DNA from: UBA1127 sp034422455
GTDB taxonomy: Bacteria > Chloroflexota > Dehalococcoidia > Lucifugimonadales > UBA1127
Length of the DNA stretch: 20,330 bases
Direction of reading: 5' to 3'
NCBI GenBank assembly: GCA_034422455.1
Contig: DAOUJQ010000002.1
Coordinates: 1-20,330 of the forward strand
In this document: piece after piece, positions 1 to 7,596 of the stretch
How positions within the stretch are numbered: the first letter of the stretch is position 1
Layout of the letters: each line of letters starts with the position of its first letter
Made by a program: the position numbers and the translations under genes
Notes under the pieces: model-generated
What the model saw: the letters and a program-made list of their open reading frames with translations, nothing else
Told to the model about the DNA's origin: nothing
The model's database searches: none

Positions 1-64
1 GCCGCAATCAGGTACCCTGTGCCGTGCCCGGCGTCGATGACGGCGCCGGCGGGAGGGGGCGCGC

Positions 65-1201
65 ATGCGGGAGATCATGACCGGCAACCGACCGCACCTG
101 GTGGCCTTTGGCGTCGTGCTGCTTGTCGCGCTGCTGGTCGTGTACCTGCTGGGGTCGGTGCTGCTGGTGCTGGGCCTCAGCGCCGTGCTGGCGTACGTCC
201 TGCTGCCCGTCGCGCGGTTCCTCGAGCGGTGGATGCCCGGCCGCGCCAACCGGCCGGAGCTGGCCCGCGGCCTCTCCGTCGGCGTCATCTTCCTGGCCGC
301 GCTGGGCATCCTGATCGGCGTGCTGGTGGCGGTGGTCCCGCCCACCGTCGACCAGGGGCAGGAGTTTGCCGAGGACTTCCCGGAGTTCCTCGCCGACGCC
401 CAGGCGACGGTGGAGGGCTGGGTCGACTGGTACGGGGAAGTGGTTTCGGAGGAGCAGCGCACCCAGATCGAAGATGCCCTTGCCAATGTTGGGGGCATCG
501 TCGGCCAAGCCGCGTTGAACGTGGTGGAGCAGACCTTCGGCGTCATCGCGGGCTCCTTCGCCTTCATCCTTGGGCTGGCGACGGCGCCGGTGCTGATTTT
601 CTACCTGATGAAGGACTCGGCGATGGTCACCCGGTCGCTGCAGGCGCCTTTCCCGTCGTCCCTGCGCCCCTACGTGAGCGACCTCATCCACATGGCCGAC
701 CGCACCCTTGGCGGCTACCTGCGAGGCCAGCTCACGCTGGGGGTGGTCGTCGGCGTCATCGTGACGGTCGGGCTGCTGGCGCTGGGCATCCCCTTTGCCG
801 TCGTGCTGGGCGCGGTCGCGGGCATGACGGAGCTGGTGCCGATCATCGGCCCGTGGATCGGCGGCGCGGTGGGCGTGCTGGTGACGCTTGCGACGGAGCC
901 GGACAAGATCGTGTGGGTCATCCTGCTCTACCTGGCGGTCCAGCTGCTGGAGAACACCCTGCTGGTGCCCCGCATCCAGGCGGAGACGCTGAACCTGCAC
1001 CCCATCGCCGTCATCCTGGTCATCACCATCGGCAGCCAGTTCTTCGGGCTGTGGGGCGTCATCCTCGGCCCTCCGCTGACGGCGCTGGGCCGCGACATCA
1101 TCGTGTACTTCTGCCAGCAGTGGGGCGGCGCGTCGCTGTACACGCTGGAGACGGCGGCGGAGGAACAAGACCACCCCGCATCCAGCGGAGACGACGGGTA
1201 G
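65..1201 (+). CDS. AI-2E family transporter (membrane permease)
   Basis: A 378-residue multi-pass membrane protein of the AI-2E/PerM family, whose members export or exchange small solutes; the substrate here cannot be read from sequence. Hydrophobic segments lie at about residues 11-48, 70-92, 158-181, 222-250, 258-276, 282-300 and 313-335. A soluble loop sits at about 95-150, where this family has its extramembrane domain. Family signatures are GYLRGQL (217-223), ELVPIIGPWIG (256-266) and ENTLLVPRIQ followed by LNLHP (296-313). The length is normal for the family. The ATG at 65 is preceded by a purine-rich GGGAGGGGG tract at a usable distance; a second ATG at 77 is possible. The acidic tail is poorly conserved in the family. 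The upstream context lies off the window. Confidence 0.92.
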   Translation: MREIMTGNRPHLVAFGVVLLVALLVVYLLGSVLLVLGLSAVLAYVLLPVARFLERWMPGRANRPELARGLSVGVIFLAALGILIGVLVAVVPPTVDQGQEFAEDFPEFLADAQATVEGWVDWYGEVVSEEQRTQIEDALANVGGIVGQAALNVVEQTFGVIAGSFAFILGLATAPVLIFYLMKDSAMVTRSLQAPFPSSLRPYVSDLIHMADRTLGGYLRGQLTLGVVVGVIVTVGLLALGIPFAVVLGAVAGMTELVPIIGPWIGGAVGVLVTLATEPDKIVWVILLYLAVQLLENTLLVPRIQAETLNLHPIAVILVITIGSQFFGLWGVILGPPLTALGRDIIVYFCQQWGGASLYTLETAAEEQDHPASSGDDG

Positions 1202-1275
1202 CGGCCGACGAGGACGGCGCCGATTCCAAGACGGAGCGCATGAGGCCTCTGGTGCCGCGCCTACCGAAAAGCAGA

Positions 1276-1319
1276 TAGAATCGATGTGTGACTCGCATTA
1301 ACCCCTGCAGCCAAAGGAG
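1276..1319 (+). promoter_or_regulatory. Possible -10 box and strong RBS before the GNAT gene
   Basis: TAGAAT at 1276-1281 resembles a -10 box, but no convincing -35 box is present. AAAGGAG at 1313-1319 is a strong Shine-Dalgarno sequence 9 bases before the TTG at 1329, and it decides that start. The 127-base gap after the transporter gene suggests separate transcription. Confidence 0.35.
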
Positions 1320-1328
1320 CCAACAGGT

Positions 1329-1973
1329 TTGTTGGATCTCGTAACCCTCGAGGGCCGGGCTGTCCGCCTCGAGCCTCTGTCTCTGGACCACGTTCCGGCG
1401 CTTGTTCGAGCGGCTACTCAGTCGAGGGACACGTACGGTTTGACAGATGTTCCCGCTGATGAACCCGACATGCGGCGATACGTGAACAGGGCATTGTCCG
1501 GCCGGGACACAGGGAGTACGCTTCCCTTCGCCATTATTGACCGGGTGACGGGCAAGGTTGTCGGGTCGACACGGTTCGGCAACATTGAGTCCTGGGACTG
1601 GCCCACCGGGAACCCGCACCAACGCGGGGAGCACCTGCCGGACGTGGTTGAGATTGGCTGGACATGGCTTGCGCCGGAAGCCCAGCGAACTGGCATCAAC
1701 ACGGAAGCCAAGCTGCTGATGCTGACGCACGCCTTTGAGACCTGGAAGGTGCATCGTGTCAGCTTTCGGACTGACCGCCGAAATGAACGCTCGCGCGTCG
1801 CCATTGAACGGCTTGGCGCAACGTTTGATGGCGTGGTCAGGGCTGCTTCCATAGCATATGACGGCGCCGTTCGTGATTCCGCAGTGTATTCAATACTGGA
1901 TTCAGAGTGGCCTGGGGTGAAGAATCGTCTCATGGGGATCCTCCGCCCCAACGCACCCATCGACAGCATCTAA
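1329..1973 (+). CDS. GNAT family N-acetyltransferase (RimJ/RimL-like)
   Basis: A 214-residue protein of the GNAT acetyltransferase fold (RimJ/RimL-like Acetyltransf_3 type), expected to move an acetyl group from acetyl-CoA to an amine on a protein N-terminus or small molecule. The N-terminal LEGRAVRLEPLSLDHVPAL pattern is typical of this subgroup. EIGWTWLAPEAQRTGINTEA (108-127) covers beta-4 and the acetyl-CoA pyrophosphate loop, and NERSRVAIERLGA (152-164) is the conserved late helix. The start is TTG at 1329, chosen for the AAAGGAG 9 bases upstream; a second TTG at 1332 is nearly equivalent. Codon choice looks less GC-biased than in the flanking transporter and mutL, which may hint at transfer. 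The substrate is unknown. Confidence 0.85.
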   Translation: MLDLVTLEGRAVRLEPLSLDHVPALVRAATQSRDTYGLTDVPADEPDMRRYVNRALSGRDTGSTLPFAIIDRVTGKVVGSTRFGNIESWDWPTGNPHQRGEHLPDVVEIGWTWLAPEAQRTGINTEAKLLMLTHAFETWKVHRVSFRTDRRNERSRVAIERLGATFDGVVRAASIAYDGAVRDSAVYSILDSEWPGVKNRLMGILRPNAPIDSI

Positions 1974-2002
1974 GTTCGCCCGTTCTTGATACCTGGGCGA
2001 AC
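1974..2002 (+). terminator. Intergenic inverted repeat (possible hairpin)
   Basis: GTTCGCCC at 1974-1981 pairs perfectly with GGGCGAAC at 1995-2002 around a 13-base loop, starting one base after the GNAT stop codon. No U-tract follows, so a factor-independent terminator is only possible. A competing pairing, CCCGTT with AACGGG (1979-1984 with 2000-2005), also exists. Confidence 0.35.
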
Positions 2003-2025
2003 GGGTTGAGCGTCTTCCCCAGTGG

Positions 2026-2038
2026 TACACTTTCCCCA
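2026..2038 (+). promoter_or_regulatory. Possible -10 box placing the mutL start at the transcript 5' end
   Basis: TACACT at 2026-2031 lies just 6 bases before the mutL ATG at 2038, and no Shine-Dalgarno sequence is visible. If this is the -10 box, the message would be leaderless. TTGAGC at 2006-2011 is the nearest -35-like hexamer, but the 14-base spacing is short. Confidence 0.25.
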
Positions 2039-3849
2039 TGCCCATCCGAGTGCTCCCCCATGAGGTTGCTGCGCGCATCGCCGCCGGTGAGGTCGTCGAG
2101 CGCCCGGCATCCGCTGTGAAGGAGCTCGTCGAGAACGCCCTTGACGCCGGCGCGACTGCCGTGCGCGTCGAGGTGACCGCGGGCGGGCTCGAGGGCGTCC
2201 GCGTCGTCGACAACGGCTGCGGCATCCCTGCGGCGGACGTCGCGAGCCTCTTCCAGCGTCACGCCACCAGCAAGCTCACTGACGCCGAGGACCTGCAGAG
2301 CATCGGGACCCTCGGCTTTCGCGGCGAGGCCCTCTACTCGCTGGCCGCCGTCGCCCTCGTCTCCCTCCTCACCCGGACGCCGGACTCCGACGCCGCCACC
2401 TACGTCGAGGCCGCCAACGGGCGCATCCTCCGGCAGGAGCCGCGCGGCGGACCCGTGGGCACGACGGTCTCCGTGGAGGGGCTGTTCGACCAGGTGCCGG
2501 CGCGGAAAAAGTTTCTGCGCTCGCCCCGGTCGGAGCTGAGCCGCGTCAACGCCGTGGTCACCAACTACACCCTCGCCTACCCGGAGGTGCGCTTCACCTT
2601 CGTCGCCGACGGCCGGACGCCCTCGACGTCGCCAGGCGGCGGAGACCTGCGGGAGGCCGCGTCGAGCGTCTTCGGACGCGAGGCGGCGCAGTCCTTCCTC
2701 TCCGTCGACGCGCCCCCGATGCACGGCGTCGGCGTGACGGGGCTGGTGAGCCCGCCGGAGTCGACGCGCGCCAACCGCAGCGGCATCACCCTCTTCGTGA
2801 ACCGCCGGCCCGTGCAGCACCGCTCGCTCACCTACGCCGTGACGGAGGCCTACCACGGGCTGGTGCCGTCGGACCGCTTCCCCACGGCCGTCCTGCTCAT
2901 CGACGTGCCGCCGGAGGACGTGGACGTGAACGTGCACCCCACCAAGGCGGAGGTGCGCTTCCGCCGCGAGGGCGACGTGTTCAGCGCGGTGCAGCGGGCC
3001 GTGCGCGAGACGGTCATCGCCGTTGCGCCCGTGCCGGAGATTGCGGCAAGCTCCGTCGTCACCGCGCCGCCGTCGTCGGGGTTCGGGCTGATGACGACTG
3101 CGCCCCGCGCGCCGGAGCCGCCGGCGGAGACCCAGTACGGGTTGCCGGCCATGCCGCCCGTCGAGGATCCTGCCGCCCTTCCGTCCCTGTGGCTGCCCGC
3201 CGCGTCCGAGGATGAACGCGTTGCCGTGGCGCCGCCGGATGGCCGCGACCCGCAGCCCCCGCGCACCATGGCCGAGACGCTGCCGGCGTTGCGGGTGCTG
3301 GGGCAGACGCAGGAGACGTACATCGTCGCGGAGGGACCCGACGGGCTGTACCTCATCGACCAGCACGCGGCGCACGAGTGCGTCGTCTACGAGCGGCTGC
3401 GGCTCGCCGCCCACCGCAACGCGCCGGAGGTGCAAGGGCTGCTGGAGCCCGCCGCCGTGACGCTGGCGCCGCACCACGAGGAGACGGTGCACGACCATCC
3501 CGGCGAGCTGGAGCGGTACGGCTGGCTGCTGGAACCCTTCGGCGACCGGACGTGCCTGCTTCGCGGCGTCCCCGCCGTCCTCTCGGGCCGCGACCCGGCG
3601 AGGGCCTTCCTCGACATGCTGGAGCAGGCCTCGGCCGCCGCCGAGTTCTCGACGTGGGAGGAACGCATCTCGGCCACGGTCGCATGCCACGGCTCGGTGC
3701 GGGCTGGGAAGACCCTCAGCCGCGAGGAGATGGTCGAGCTGGTGCGGATGCTGGAGCGGACGCAGCAGCCGCACACGTGCCCCCACGGCCGGCCGACGAT
3801 GCTGCACCTGAGCGCCGGGAACCTTGAGCGCGAGTTCGGGCGGCGGTAG
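2038..3849 (+). CDS. mutL: DNA mismatch repair protein MutL, endonuclease type
   Basis: A 603-residue MutL, the ATP-driven matchmaker of mismatch repair that acts after MutS. The N-terminal GHKL ATPase is intact: catalytic Glu29 in KELVENALD, VVDNGCGI (56-63), HATSKL (75-80) and GFRGEAL (93-99). A proline/alanine-rich linker spans about 330-410. The C-terminal domain carries the metal-binding endonuclease signature DQHAAHECVVYE (441-452), with ACHGS (549-553) and CPHGRP (581-586). This MutL should therefore nick DNA itself, as in bacteria without MutH. No mutS is in the window. The ATG at 2038 begins the canonical MPIRVLPxEVAxxIAAGEVV opening, so the start is firm despite the missing RBS. Confidence 0.97.
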   Translation: MPIRVLPHEVAARIAAGEVVERPASAVKELVENALDAGATAVRVEVTAGGLEGVRVVDNGCGIPAADVASLFQRHATSKLTDAEDLQSIGTLGFRGEALYSLAAVALVSLLTRTPDSDAATYVEAANGRILRQEPRGGPVGTTVSVEGLFDQVPARKKFLRSPRSELSRVNAVVTNYTLAYPEVRFTFVADGRTPSTSPGGGDLREAASSVFGREAAQSFLSVDAPPMHGVGVTGLVSPPESTRANRSGITLFVNRRPVQHRSLTYAVTEAYHGLVPSDRFPTAVLLIDVPPEDVDVNVHPTKAEVRFRREGDVFSAVQRAVRETVIAVAPVPEIAASSVVTAPPSSGFGLMTTAPRAPEPPAETQYGLPAMPPVEDPAALPSLWLPAASEDERVAVAPPDGRDPQPPRTMAETLPALRVLGQTQETYIVAEGPDGLYLIDQHAAHECVVYERLRLAAHRNAPEVQGLLEPAAVTLAPHHEETVHDHPGELERYGWLLEPFGDRTCLLRGVPAVLSGRDPARAFLDMLEQASAAAEFSTWEERISATVACHGSVRAGKTLSREEMVELVRMLERTQQPHTCPHGRPTMLHLSAGNLEREFGRR

Positions 3850-3856
3850 AGACGCG

Positions 3857-4720
3857 ATGCATTCTATTCGACGAACCTTCGTGTCACCGCTGCTGCTCCC
3901 GGCGGCCGTATTCCTCATAGCGGTCGTTCCGCTGGCGCCGTCCACCGTGATGGCACAGGACGCCGTCGCTGCGGAGTTCACCTACAGGTTCCTCAGCGAT
4001 GCCGAGGGGTGGACGGCAGGCTTTGCCGACCTGCCCGTTGACCACGATCGGCAGTTCTTCGAGCTCGATTCCGTTCACCGGGCGCTGCCGGACGGGCTCC
4101 ACCAGAGCAGCGGCATGTTCATGCAGGGCCACAACCGCAGCGCCGACCTGTTCATGTACCTGAAGCGGCAGGTGGACGGCCTGCAGCCGAACACCGCCTA
4201 TGACGTGTCGGTGTCGTTGCACCTGGCCACCAACGTTCAGGCCGGTCTCGTCGGCCCTGGCGGTTCGCCCGGCGAAAGCGTCTTCGTCAAGGCGGGGGCG
4301 TCGACGATCGAGCCGACAGCCTCGGAGGACGACAACCGTCACCTGCGCATGAACATCGACAAGGGCAACCAGGCGCAGGGCGGCGCTGACATGGTGGTCA
4401 TCGGCGACGTCGCCCACAGCGAGGTTACGGGCAGTGAGCACCGGCTCAAGACCCTGGACAACGCGGGACAGCCCCTCAGCGTCGAGACGGACGGCAACGG
4501 CCGCGTCTGGCTCATCGTGGGCACGGACTCCGGCTTCGAGGGACTTACCGCCATCTACTACGCACGCATCGCCTACACGCTGACCGGCCCCGGTCCCTCT
4601 CCCGCCGACGGCAACGCGCCGCTCCCCGGGTGGACGATGGCCTATGTGGTGGCGATTGGCGTGGTGGTGACCGCAATTGGCATAGTCCTGCTGGTGCGCA
4701 ACCGGCGCAGGCGGACGTAG
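3857..4720 (+). CDS. Secreted, C-terminally membrane-anchored protein of unknown function
   Basis: A 287-residue protein I cannot assign a function. It has a signal peptide: HSIRR, then a hydrophobic stretch (residues 8-30), with likely cleavage after VMA33. An extracytoplasmic domain spans about 38-240. A Pro/Gly linker and one transmembrane segment follow (about 259-281), ending in RNRRRRT, so the main domain should face outward. SADLFMYLKRQVDGL, NIDKGNQAQGGAD and WLIVGTDSGFEGLT recall a widespread family of uncharacterised bacterial exported proteins; this is from memory. The domain looks beta-rich, perhaps jelly-roll or carbohydrate-binding, which is inference. The ATG at 3857, 7 bases after the mutL stop, is preferred over an in-frame TTG at 3824 because it gives a clean signal peptide. 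It probably rides on the mutL transcript. Confidence 0.8.
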   Translation: MHSIRRTFVSPLLLPAAVFLIAVVPLAPSTVMAQDAVAAEFTYRFLSDAEGWTAGFADLPVDHDRQFFELDSVHRALPDGLHQSSGMFMQGHNRSADLFMYLKRQVDGLQPNTAYDVSVSLHLATNVQAGLVGPGGSPGESVFVKAGASTIEPTASEDDNRHLRMNIDKGNQAQGGADMVVIGDVAHSEVTGSEHRLKTLDNAGQPLSVETDGNGRVWLIVGTDSGFEGLTAIYYARIAYTLTGPGPSPADGNAPLPGWTMAYVVAIGVVVTAIGIVLLVRNRRRRT

Positions 4721-4732
4721 GTCCTGCGCCTC

Positions 4733-6445
4733 CTACAGCATCCGTCGCGCCTCTCCCTCCGCACGCCGGCGCCGAGGCGCACGCCGGAACGTCGGCGCGT
4801 CCGCCAGACCGAGGCGTGGCACACGCGGGCCGTTGCTGTTCAAGATGTCTTCTATTGTCGCAATCTGCACTCGCGGGAACCCTTGGTCCGGAAAGTGCTC
4901 CGGCACATAGAACCCCGCCGCCGCCGCCTCCTGCTCCATCGGTCTCGTTGGCGGCTCCAGCGTCACCAGCAGCCCCATCTCCGCCTTCTCCCGCTCCATG
5001 TCGCCTTTGAGCGTTGCGATGACGTTCCGCTGCACGTGCCCGCTCTTAACCTGCACCAGCACGGTCTTTGCCTTGCCGGAGTTGTCGTCGAAGAAGTTGA
5101 TGTACCCGTCCACCCCTGCGTCGGCGCCCCTGCGACGGTTGTTGCCGGGCCGCGCGTCCACCAAACCCAGCGCCCAGTACTCGAACTGAAAGCGTCCCTC
5201 CTGCCCGCTCTGCGTCGCCAGCGCCCGCGCGCTCCCGATGTCTTGCGGCACCCCTACGACGTCGTAGTCAGACAGCGTGCTCCCGAACGTATCGCGCAAC
5301 CGGTATTTCATCAGCGAGACAGCGATGTGTGTGATGTCGATGCCTATCCACCGCCGACCAAGTTTCTCGGCCACCGCCACCGTCGTCCCGCATCCGCAGA
5401 AAGGATCAAGCACCAGATCACCCTCGTTGCTGCTCGCCCGGATGATCCGTTCCAGCAACGCCTCTGGCTTCTGAGTCGGATAGCCAAGACGCTCCGCTGC
5501 TTGGGCATTGACGGGATAAATGTCCGTCCATATGTTGCCCGGGAGTTGCCCCGCGTCCGGCAGTAAGTAGCGCTTTATGGCTGGCATTCCGCCTTTGGAC
5601 GAGAAATGAACCATCCCCGCGTCGTTGAGAGCATCAAGGCGTCCATGCACGCTGTCCACCCCTGTATATCCAGGGAGGAGCGTTTCGTTGAGATACTGCG
5701 CATACCTGCCGGTCCTTGGGACTGCCCAGTGTCTTCCGATTGCTCCAGGATCATATCCGCGCCATGGCGCACCCGATTCTCCCTCGGTTGTCCCCGCTCC
5801 AGTGAGGTCACCGGTCCGGTATTGCCCTCTTTCATCTTCATACCGATACTTGGACACTAGGTTTTTCTCATCCAATGGCACGCGCACGGCATCCGAGTTT
5901 TGGACACTGCCGCCATAATAGAGAAGCGTGTCAGACTCTGACCCGAATAGCCTGTCATTGTGGGCGGAAGTTCTCTTCCACGTGATCTCAGATCTAAAAT
6001 TCCGTGCCCCAAACACTGCGTCCATGAGCAGCTTGAGATAGTGGCTGGCCGTTGGGTCGCAGTGGAGGTAGATGCTGCCGGTCGGTTTCAGCACGCGATG
6101 CAACTCGGTCATGCGCTGGGCCATCATCGTCACGTAGGCCATCATGTCGTTCTGGCCTAGGAACGACCGCATAGCCTGCAGCAAATCGGCCAAGTGCTTC
6201 GGGTCGAATGTCACGACCTCACGGTATGCGGCCTCGGACTCGATGCTCCAGTGCCACGTGTCCCCGAACGCTTGAATCTGGGCGGCGGACGCCTCACCAC
6301 TGGTCTCCTTGAACAGCACGTTGTACGTCGCGTTAGAGTTGAACGGGGGGTCAAGGTATATCAGGTCCACGCTCTCGTCCGGCACGTATTCGCGCAGGAT
6401 GTCGAGGTTGTCGCCGAAATACAGCGTGTTTCGCCAGTCTGCCAT
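4733..6445 (-). CDS. DNA methyltransferase fused to a C-terminal Mrr-like restriction nuclease domain
   Basis: A 570-residue protein with two parts. Residues 1-390 form a beta-class amino-methyltransferase (N6-adenine or N4-cytosine): catalytic motif IV DPPF (32-35) comes first, and the AdoMet motif I DPFCGCGTT (347-355) comes late, followed by GRRWIGIDI. Residues about 415-535 resemble an Mrr-type PD-(D/E)xK nuclease: GADAGVDGY (440-448), with Asp446, then VQVKSG (464-469), with Lys467. The tail is Arg-rich. No separate restriction or specificity gene adjoins it, so it may be a self-contained modification/restriction enzyme, or a methylase with an accessory domain. The start at 6445 has GGGAG about 5 bases upstream. 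It converges on the secreted-protein gene with only 12 bases between the stops. The target site is unknown. Confidence 0.9.
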   Translation of the reverse strand: MADWRNTLYFGDNLDILREYVPDESVDLIYLDPPFNSNATYNVLFKETSGEASAAQIQAFGDTWHWSIESEAAYREVVTFDPKHLADLLQAMRSFLGQNDMMAYVTMMAQRMTELHRVLKPTGSIYLHCDPTASHYLKLLMDAVFGARNFRSEITWKRTSAHNDRLFGSESDTLLYYGGSVQNSDAVRVPLDEKNLVSKYRYEDERGQYRTGDLTGAGTTEGESGAPWRGYDPGAIGRHWAVPRTGRYAQYLNETLLPGYTGVDSVHGRLDALNDAGMVHFSSKGGMPAIKRYLLPDAGQLPGNIWTDIYPVNAQAAERLGYPTQKPEALLERIIRASSNEGDLVLDPFCGCGTTVAVAEKLGRRWIGIDITHIAVSLMKYRLRDTFGSTLSDYDVVGVPQDIGSARALATQSGQEGRFQFEYWALGLVDARPGNNRRRGADAGVDGYINFFDDNSGKAKTVLVQVKSGHVQRNVIATLKGDMEREKAEMGLLVTLEPPTRPMEQEAAAAGFYVPEHFPDQGFPRVQIATIEDILNSNGPRVPRLGLADAPTFRRAPRRRRAEGEARRML

Positions 6446-6833
6446 GCGCTCCCACTCTCATGAACGGGTCTGCTTGGCATGATAGCAGGCGGGGCCGTCG
6501 GTTGCGCCTCTTGTCGACGCACTTGTGGTCCCATTTGCTCTGAGCCCGTTGAAGAGCCTGCCACGCACCCCTCGCGCGAACGCCAACGCCCCCGCTACGC
6601 TCTCCCCATGAAGGACCGCACCCGCATCCGTGACCACCGCGCCTCGGCAGGTCGTAGTTGGGAATTGTTTCTCCCCTGCGCAAAAAACTGTCTTCAAGCT
6701 GAAATGCGCTAAACTAGCTACAAAACGATGGCAACGCAAGTGTTCCCACAGCTACGAAACACGACGATACAATTCGTCAGCCCAGCTATGCATCGAGACA
6801 GTGAGTGGAGACCAACGCAGGAAGAAGCAACGC
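6446..6833. other. Gene-poor intergenic stretch between hpf and the methyltransferase gene
   Basis: No convincing gene is seen in these roughly 390 bases. Short open frames on both strands have no recognisable domain, and no tRNA arm pattern is seen. The part near 6660-6790 is clearly more AT-rich than its surroundings. It contains a nested inverted repeat at about 6678-6709, with outer arms GCGCA/TGCGC and inner TTCA/TGAA. It may hold decayed sequence or regulatory DNA. Confidence 0.5.
6479..6487 (-). promoter_or_regulatory. Possible extended -10 promoter for the methyltransferase gene
   Basis: On the minus strand TGCTATCAT (6487 down to 6479) matches an extended -10 element (TGnTATnAT). 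A start near 6472 would give a leader of about 27 bases containing the GGGAG ribosome site. No good -35 box lies 16-18 bases further upstream. Confidence 0.3.
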
Positions 6834-6865
6834 GCCCGCCCCCGCCTCTCCGAACGGGGACGGGC
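6834..6865 (-). terminator. GC-rich hairpin, probable terminator of hpf
   Basis: Reading the minus strand, GCCCGTCCCCG (6865 to 6855) pairs with CGGGGGCGGGC (6844 to 6834) through 11 base pairs with one G-U pair, around a 10-base loop. It starts 24 bases after the hpf stop codon. The following bases are pyrimidine-rich (TTGCTTCTTCC) rather than a clean U-tract. Confidence 0.55.
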
Positions 6866-6889
6866 TCCAGGGTGGGGAGACGGGAGGCC

Positions 6890-7471
6890 CTACGCCTCCT
6901 CCGGCTCGATGAGGCCGTAGTCGCCGTCGTTGCGGCGGTAGAGGACGTTGTGGGCGCCCGTCGCCGCGTTGTGGAAGAGGTAGAAGGCATGGTCCAGCAG
7001 CTCCATCTGCACCACGGCCTCGTCCACGGACATCGGCTTCATCGCGAAGCGCTTGGCTCGCACCACGCGGCCCAGTTCCAGCTCCTCCGGCTCGTCCTCG
7101 TCCGGCTCCGGCGCGCCCGGGTCCTCCATCTCGCGGATGCTGTGGATGCCGCCGTGGCGGTAGGCCGCCTCGCTGCGGTAGGCGCGGCTCTTGAAGTGGG
7201 CGACCCGGCGGTCGAGCGTGTTGGCGAGGGCGTCGACCGCGGCGCGGACCGACGGCGCGCGCCGCTGGCCCCGCAGCAGCGTGCCGTTGCACCGCAGCGT
7301 CACCTCCACCACGATGCGGTCCTGCTGCGACCGCGTCTTCTCCTCGGACACGACGACGTGGGCGTCGATGGGCAGGTTGACGCGGCCTTCGATGCGTTCG
7401 AGCTTGCGGGTGAGGTAGTCGCGGGCGTTCGCGGTGAGGCGGTGGTTCCTCGACTGGATCTGCATCTCCAT
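6890..7471 (-). CDS. hpf: Ribosome hibernation promoting factor, long form
   Basis: A 193-residue long-form HPF, which binds the 30S subunit and drives pairing of idle 70S ribosomes into 100S dimers in stationary or starved cells. The N-terminal S30AE domain (about 1-105) opens MEMQIQSRNHRLTANARDYL and carries the basic patch expected for 16S rRNA contact. An acidic linker (about 118-130, rich in Asp/Glu/Pro) leads to the dimerising C-terminal domain, with KRFAMKPMSVDEAVVQMEL, HAFYLFHN and VLYRRNDGDYGLI. This second domain separates it from short HPF and from YfiA/RaiA. The ATG at 7471 is chosen over one at 7465 because GAGGAGG lies about 8 bases before it. A dedicated promoter and hairpin suggest a single-gene transcript. 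Confidence 0.96.
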   Translation of the reverse strand: MEMQIQSRNHRLTANARDYLTRKLERIEGRVNLPIDAHVVVSEEKTRSQQDRIVVEVTLRCNGTLLRGQRRAPSVRAAVDALANTLDRRVAHFKSRAYRSEAAYRHGGIHSIREMEDPGAPEPDEDEPEELELGRVVRAKRFAMKPMSVDEAVVQMELLDHAFYLFHNAATGAHNVLYRRNDGDYGLIEPEEA

Positions 7472-7515
7472 CCGTGCGCCTCCTCAGCGGGGTTTGGTGG
7501 ACCGGCGGCCCGGAG

Positions 7516-7530
7516 TCCCTCAGTGAGGGA
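7516..7530 (-). promoter_or_regulatory. Perfect 15-bp palindrome at the predicted hpf transcript start
   Basis: TCCCTCAGTGAGGGA has perfect 7-base arms around a single central base. It begins at the transcription start predicted from the -10 box at 7537-7542. It could be an operator for an unknown regulator or a hairpin at the mRNA 5' end. Confidence 0.5.
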
Positions 7531-7536
7531 ATGCCC

Positions 7537-7566
7537 ATTCTAGGGAAAACCGGCCCCGGTTATCAA
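7537..7566 (-). promoter_or_regulatory. Strong sigma-70-type promoter for hpf
   Basis: On the minus strand TTGATA (7566-7561) and TAGAAT (7542-7537) are separated by 18 bases, close to consensus, with a start expected near 7530. The spacer holds the inverted repeat AACCGG-CC-CCGGTT (7548-7561). On the minus strand this is followed by TTTT, so it may also serve as a weak terminator for comF. Confidence 0.65.
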
Positions 7567-7596
7567 GGCGGCGGCCGCCCGGAACGGCGGAAATGG

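Noticed and set aside
1930..3981. Long open frame of 683 codons on the minus strand across mutL
   Set aside because: It is antisense to a fully canonical mutL. Its composition is rich in Arg, Gly and Ala from high-GC shadow reading, with no domain signature.
4717..4736. Bidirectional terminator between the secreted-protein and methyltransferase genes
   Set aside because: GTAGG/CCTAC gives only a 5-base stem with no U-tract on either strand.
6446..6833. tRNA or remnant of a coding gene in the gap
   Set aside because: No T-arm, anticodon arm or CCA pattern was seen, and the short frames match no family I recognise.
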